A stretch of DNA of 33,878 nucleotides from Chloroflexota bacterium (GTDB taxonomy: Bacteria; Chloroflexota; Dehalococcoidia; Lucifugimonadales; VXLM01). The position numbers and the translations under genes were made by a program. The stretch covers positions 1 through 33,878 of the forward strand of contig JAPOPA010000305.1 of NCBI GenBank assembly GCA_026713145.1, given 5' to 3'. Below are positions 32,160-33,878 of the stretch, in pieces (the stretch's first letter is position 1; every line of letters begins with the position of its first letter). Below the pieces are notes generated by a model that searched no databases, was not told where the DNA came from, and saw only the letters and a program-made list of their open reading frames with translations.

Positions 32160-33617
32160 CTACTCAAACCCGAACAGCGGGGGAAAGACAACGACCACAA
32201 CCCCTGCCCACACGGCGTACACGGGCAAGTAGTTGCCCTGCCAGCGCACGAGGGCCGAGAACTCGCTTCTCCCTGCCAGAAACCGCGCGTAGAGCCACGC
32301 AGACCACACTAGGTTGCCAAACAGCACGAGGTTCCCACCCAACGCCGCTGTTCTGTTCGGTGTGAAGCCGAACTCGGAGATGCGTCCCACAATCGCTGAG
32401 AGCACCATGAGGTCGGCTGCGATGACGGCCACCACGAGGATCACTTGCATCGCGTCGAAGATACCGGGGCGTGCCTGAGGGTCGCGCGCCGAGATGGAGA
32501 ACAGCAGCATCCCGAGCACCAAGGCCAGCATGATATCGAAGCCGATAAGCATGTCGCGGTCCATGTCGACCCACTCGCCCGTAAAGACCATGGCCGCCAG
32601 GAAAATGGGGAGCATAGCGGCGAACAACGGCGTAAACACACGGGAGAGCATGGGCGCGATGTTTTGCGCGACGCCTTGTCGTGTCTCCACCAGCCACGCG
32701 CCTACGAGTACGGCCCCCATCGCTCCACACGGCAGCACCCATTCGGCTATGAAGTCTCCAATTTCAAGGCTGATGGCCTCGAACATGGCCCAAGTCAGAA
32801 GCGAGAATACGCTGCCTCCGAGTGCGATGAGCACGTAGTAGATGAACAACTCGCCGGTGAACCGCACGAAGTCCGTGCGCCGCTCGACGGAACGCCAGTC
32901 ACCTCCTACAAAGGCGAGCCCTACAACCAGCCATAAGGCGAAAGGCAGGTGGATCGCCGTCAGCGACTCGGTATGCGCTCCTTGCTTGAATGGGAAGATA
33001 TTGGCGAAGACAGCTGCCGCGACGAACGGTAGGAAAAGCCAAATCGATGCCCGTCCGGTTAGCCTTCGCTTCCAAGCAAAGTAGCCCGCGAGCATCGGCA
33101 GCACGAAGAGACTGAGATTCCGCGCGTATACTGCTTCGCCGTCGATGAGCCGGTAGCCGAATAGCTCGGGTACCTTTATCGCCAGCGCCGCAGCGATAGC
33201 TAGGCCAATGACGACGCCAAACTCAGTACGTGCGCTCCTCGCGCTTGTAACTGGAATGGCATCCGGCACGAGCAGCCCCAACATCCGCCCCCGGAACGGC
33301 AGCTCGATTTCACCTTCAACAGCGCCAGCGGGGTCGGGTACGCGTCGTTCCCATTGCTGCCCGAAGTGCTCAAGCGCAAAGTCGCGAGAGACGGGGTCGG
33401 TCTCTCCGACCCGTCTGACTGCTATGAGGAAGGCCTCGTCTTCCGTGAGGTTCGCGTCCCTTAGCGCGGCCACCTGTTCGCGTAGGAGACCCTCATGCTC
33501 TTCTACGTCAACGGCCCCATGACGGCGCAGGTGCACTCGCCATTCTGCAATGAGGCCCTCCAGCGTGCCTTCGCTAGTGTTAGGCATTCCTCGTTTGGCA
33601 CATCCCTTGCGCTGCAT
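32160..33617 (-). CDS. membrane protein with permease-prefix domain and DUF4153-like region
   Basis: A 485-residue protein. Residues about 10-95 are a soluble helical domain (LIAEWRVHLRRHGAVDVEEHEGLLREQVAALRDANLTEDEAFLIAVRRVGETDPVSRDFALEHFG) of the permease-prefix type often found beside PadR regulators. The rest has about ten to twelve helices; the end (IVGRISEFGFTPNRTAALGGNLVLFGNLVWSAWLYARFL) resembles DUF4153 proteins. Its function is unknown. The ORF-track ATG at 33617 lacks a clear ribosome site; ATG 33587 (MPNTSEGTLEG) is an alternative. No PadR gene is in the visible neighbourhood. TATACT at 33648-33643 is a possible -10. Confidence 0.78.
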   Translation of the reverse strand: MQRKGCAKRGMPNTSEGTLEGLIAEWRVHLRRHGAVDVEEHEGLLREQVAALRDANLTEDEAFLIAVRRVGETDPVSRDFALEHFGQQWERRVPDPAGAVEGEIELPFRGRMLGLLVPDAIPVTSARSARTEFGVVIGLAIAAALAIKVPELFGYRLIDGEAVYARNLSLFVLPMLAGYFAWKRRLTGRASIWLFLPFVAAAVFANIFPFKQGAHTESLTAIHLPFALWLVVGLAFVGGDWRSVERRTDFVRFTGELFIYYVLIALGGSVFSLLTWAMFEAISLEIGDFIAEWVLPCGAMGAVLVGAWLVETRQGVAQNIAPMLSRVFTPLFAAMLPIFLAAMVFTGEWVDMDRDMLIGFDIMLALVLGMLLFSISARDPQARPGIFDAMQVILVVAVIAADLMVLSAIVGRISEFGFTPNRTAALGGNLVLFGNLVWSAWLYARFLAGRSEFSALVRWQGNYLPVYAVWAGVVVVVFPPLFGFE

Positions 33618-33720
33618 GGCGACAATCTCTCGGTCAGTGGCCAGTATACGTCACCGAATTGTTTGAGGCTGCGAACGGGAATAACGGGGTACAGCTGCCT
33701 TGTGGCATGGTGCATGTGCG

Positions 33721-33747
33721 TCGACAGTATTGGGGCGTAGTGATAGT
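33721..33747 (+). promoter_or_regulatory. putative promoter of the right-edge gene
   Basis: TCGACA (33721-33726), a 15-bp spacer and GATAGT (33742-33747) resemble the ACIII promoter (TTGACA, 15 bp, GATAAT). The start would fall near 33754, about 27 nt before the ATG. Weak by itself. Confidence 0.35.
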
Positions 33748-33780
33748 CTAACGGCTTAGCAAATTGCACAGAGGCAGCGC

Positions 33781-33878
33781 ATGGCGTTTATAACCGAGCC
33801 GACTGTGAGACTGGTCTCGCGCACCGAGGTGAACTGGGAAGCGGTCTCGGCGTTTCTTGATCAAGAAGGAGTGCCGCC
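33781..33878 (+). CDS. thyX: probable flavin-dependent thymidylate synthase ThyX, N-terminal fragment
   Basis: Only 32 codons are present before the window ends, so the ORF track missed it. The ATG at 33781 has GAGG 6 nt upstream. The translation starts MAFITEPTVRLVSRTEVNWEAVSAFLDQEGV. The pattern PxVxLVxR...NWEAVxxFLxxEG resembles the N-terminus of ThyX from Chloroflexota as I remember it, but no catalytic motif is inside the window. The coding call is firmer than the family call. Confidence 0.5.
   Translation, partial: MAFITEPTVRLVSRTEVNWEAVSAFLDQEGVP

Noticed and set aside
1-33878. CRISPR array, tRNA, rRNA or transposase
   Set aside because: No regularly spaced direct repeats, no cloverleaf-like sequence and no transposase motifs were seen by eye; a covariance-model search was not possible.

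Overview
This is a moderately GC-rich bacterial window with tightly packed genes, several GTG/TTG starts and 4-nt start/stop overlaps. No rRNA, tRNA, CRISPR array or transposase was seen. An alternative complex III (ACIII) cluster, a DUF3179 lipoprotein, and a mix of phosphotriesterase-like, Gfo/Idh/MocA, creatininase-like and ThyX-like genes would fit an aerobic, free-living Chloroflexota lineage such as the SAR202 / Dehalococcoidia-related groups. That placement is inferred from gene content; no phylogenetic marker was tested.

Layout. (1) 1-3133: the 3' part of an M16 zinc peptidase gene, whose HxxEH motif lies before the ORF-track start, then a GyrI-like effector-binding protein. (2) 3193-3730: a glycine-rich RRM protein with a long leader and an 18-bp hairpin behind it. 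(3) 3850-10018: a six-gene signalling cassette. It encodes a STAS anti-sigma antagonist, a stand-alone receiver, a receiver-PP2C phosphatase, an RsbW-like ATPase, a periplasmic-binding lipoprotein and a membrane histidine kinase. It reads as a two-component input wired into a partner switch. (4) 10108-12001, minus strand: a DUF502 membrane protein and an aldo/keto reductase, each behind an extended -10 promoter.

(5) 12153-20255: the ACIII operon. Its order is small membrane protein, pentaheme ActA, ActB split into a TAT-exported molybdopterin-fold subunit and a separate Fe-S subunit, an ActF-like NrfD, an ActC-like NrfD, ActD and ActE. This would be a quinol-oxidising membrane complex; no terminal oxidase genes follow. 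(6) 20256-20648: an intergenic patch with a perfect 24-nt palindrome and other repeat-like pieces, then a DUF3179 lipoprotein and an aminoglycoside-phosphotransferase-like kinase.

(7) 23455-24105, minus: a HigBA/RelE-type toxin-antitoxin pair whose promoter -10 overlaps the first possible ATG of the toxin. (8) 24268-30039: an accessory catabolic region. A Gfo/Idh/MocA dehydrogenase is translationally coupled to a glycosidase-like TIM-barrel protein, and a phosphotriesterase-like amidohydrolase lies upstream. The dehydrogenase pair and the phosphotriesterase gene are each preceded by the same 78-bp promoter/leader block (65 of 78 bases identical, no gaps), so they are probably one regulon. HAD and creatininase-like genes follow on the plus strand. 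(9) 30167-33878: an NCS2-like permease fused to a degenerate RsbW-like domain, a permease-prefix/DUF4153-like membrane protein, and the first 32 codons of a probable thyX running off the right edge.

Most notable: the signalling cassette, the duplicated promoter block, the permease fusion and the rearranged ACIII operon.
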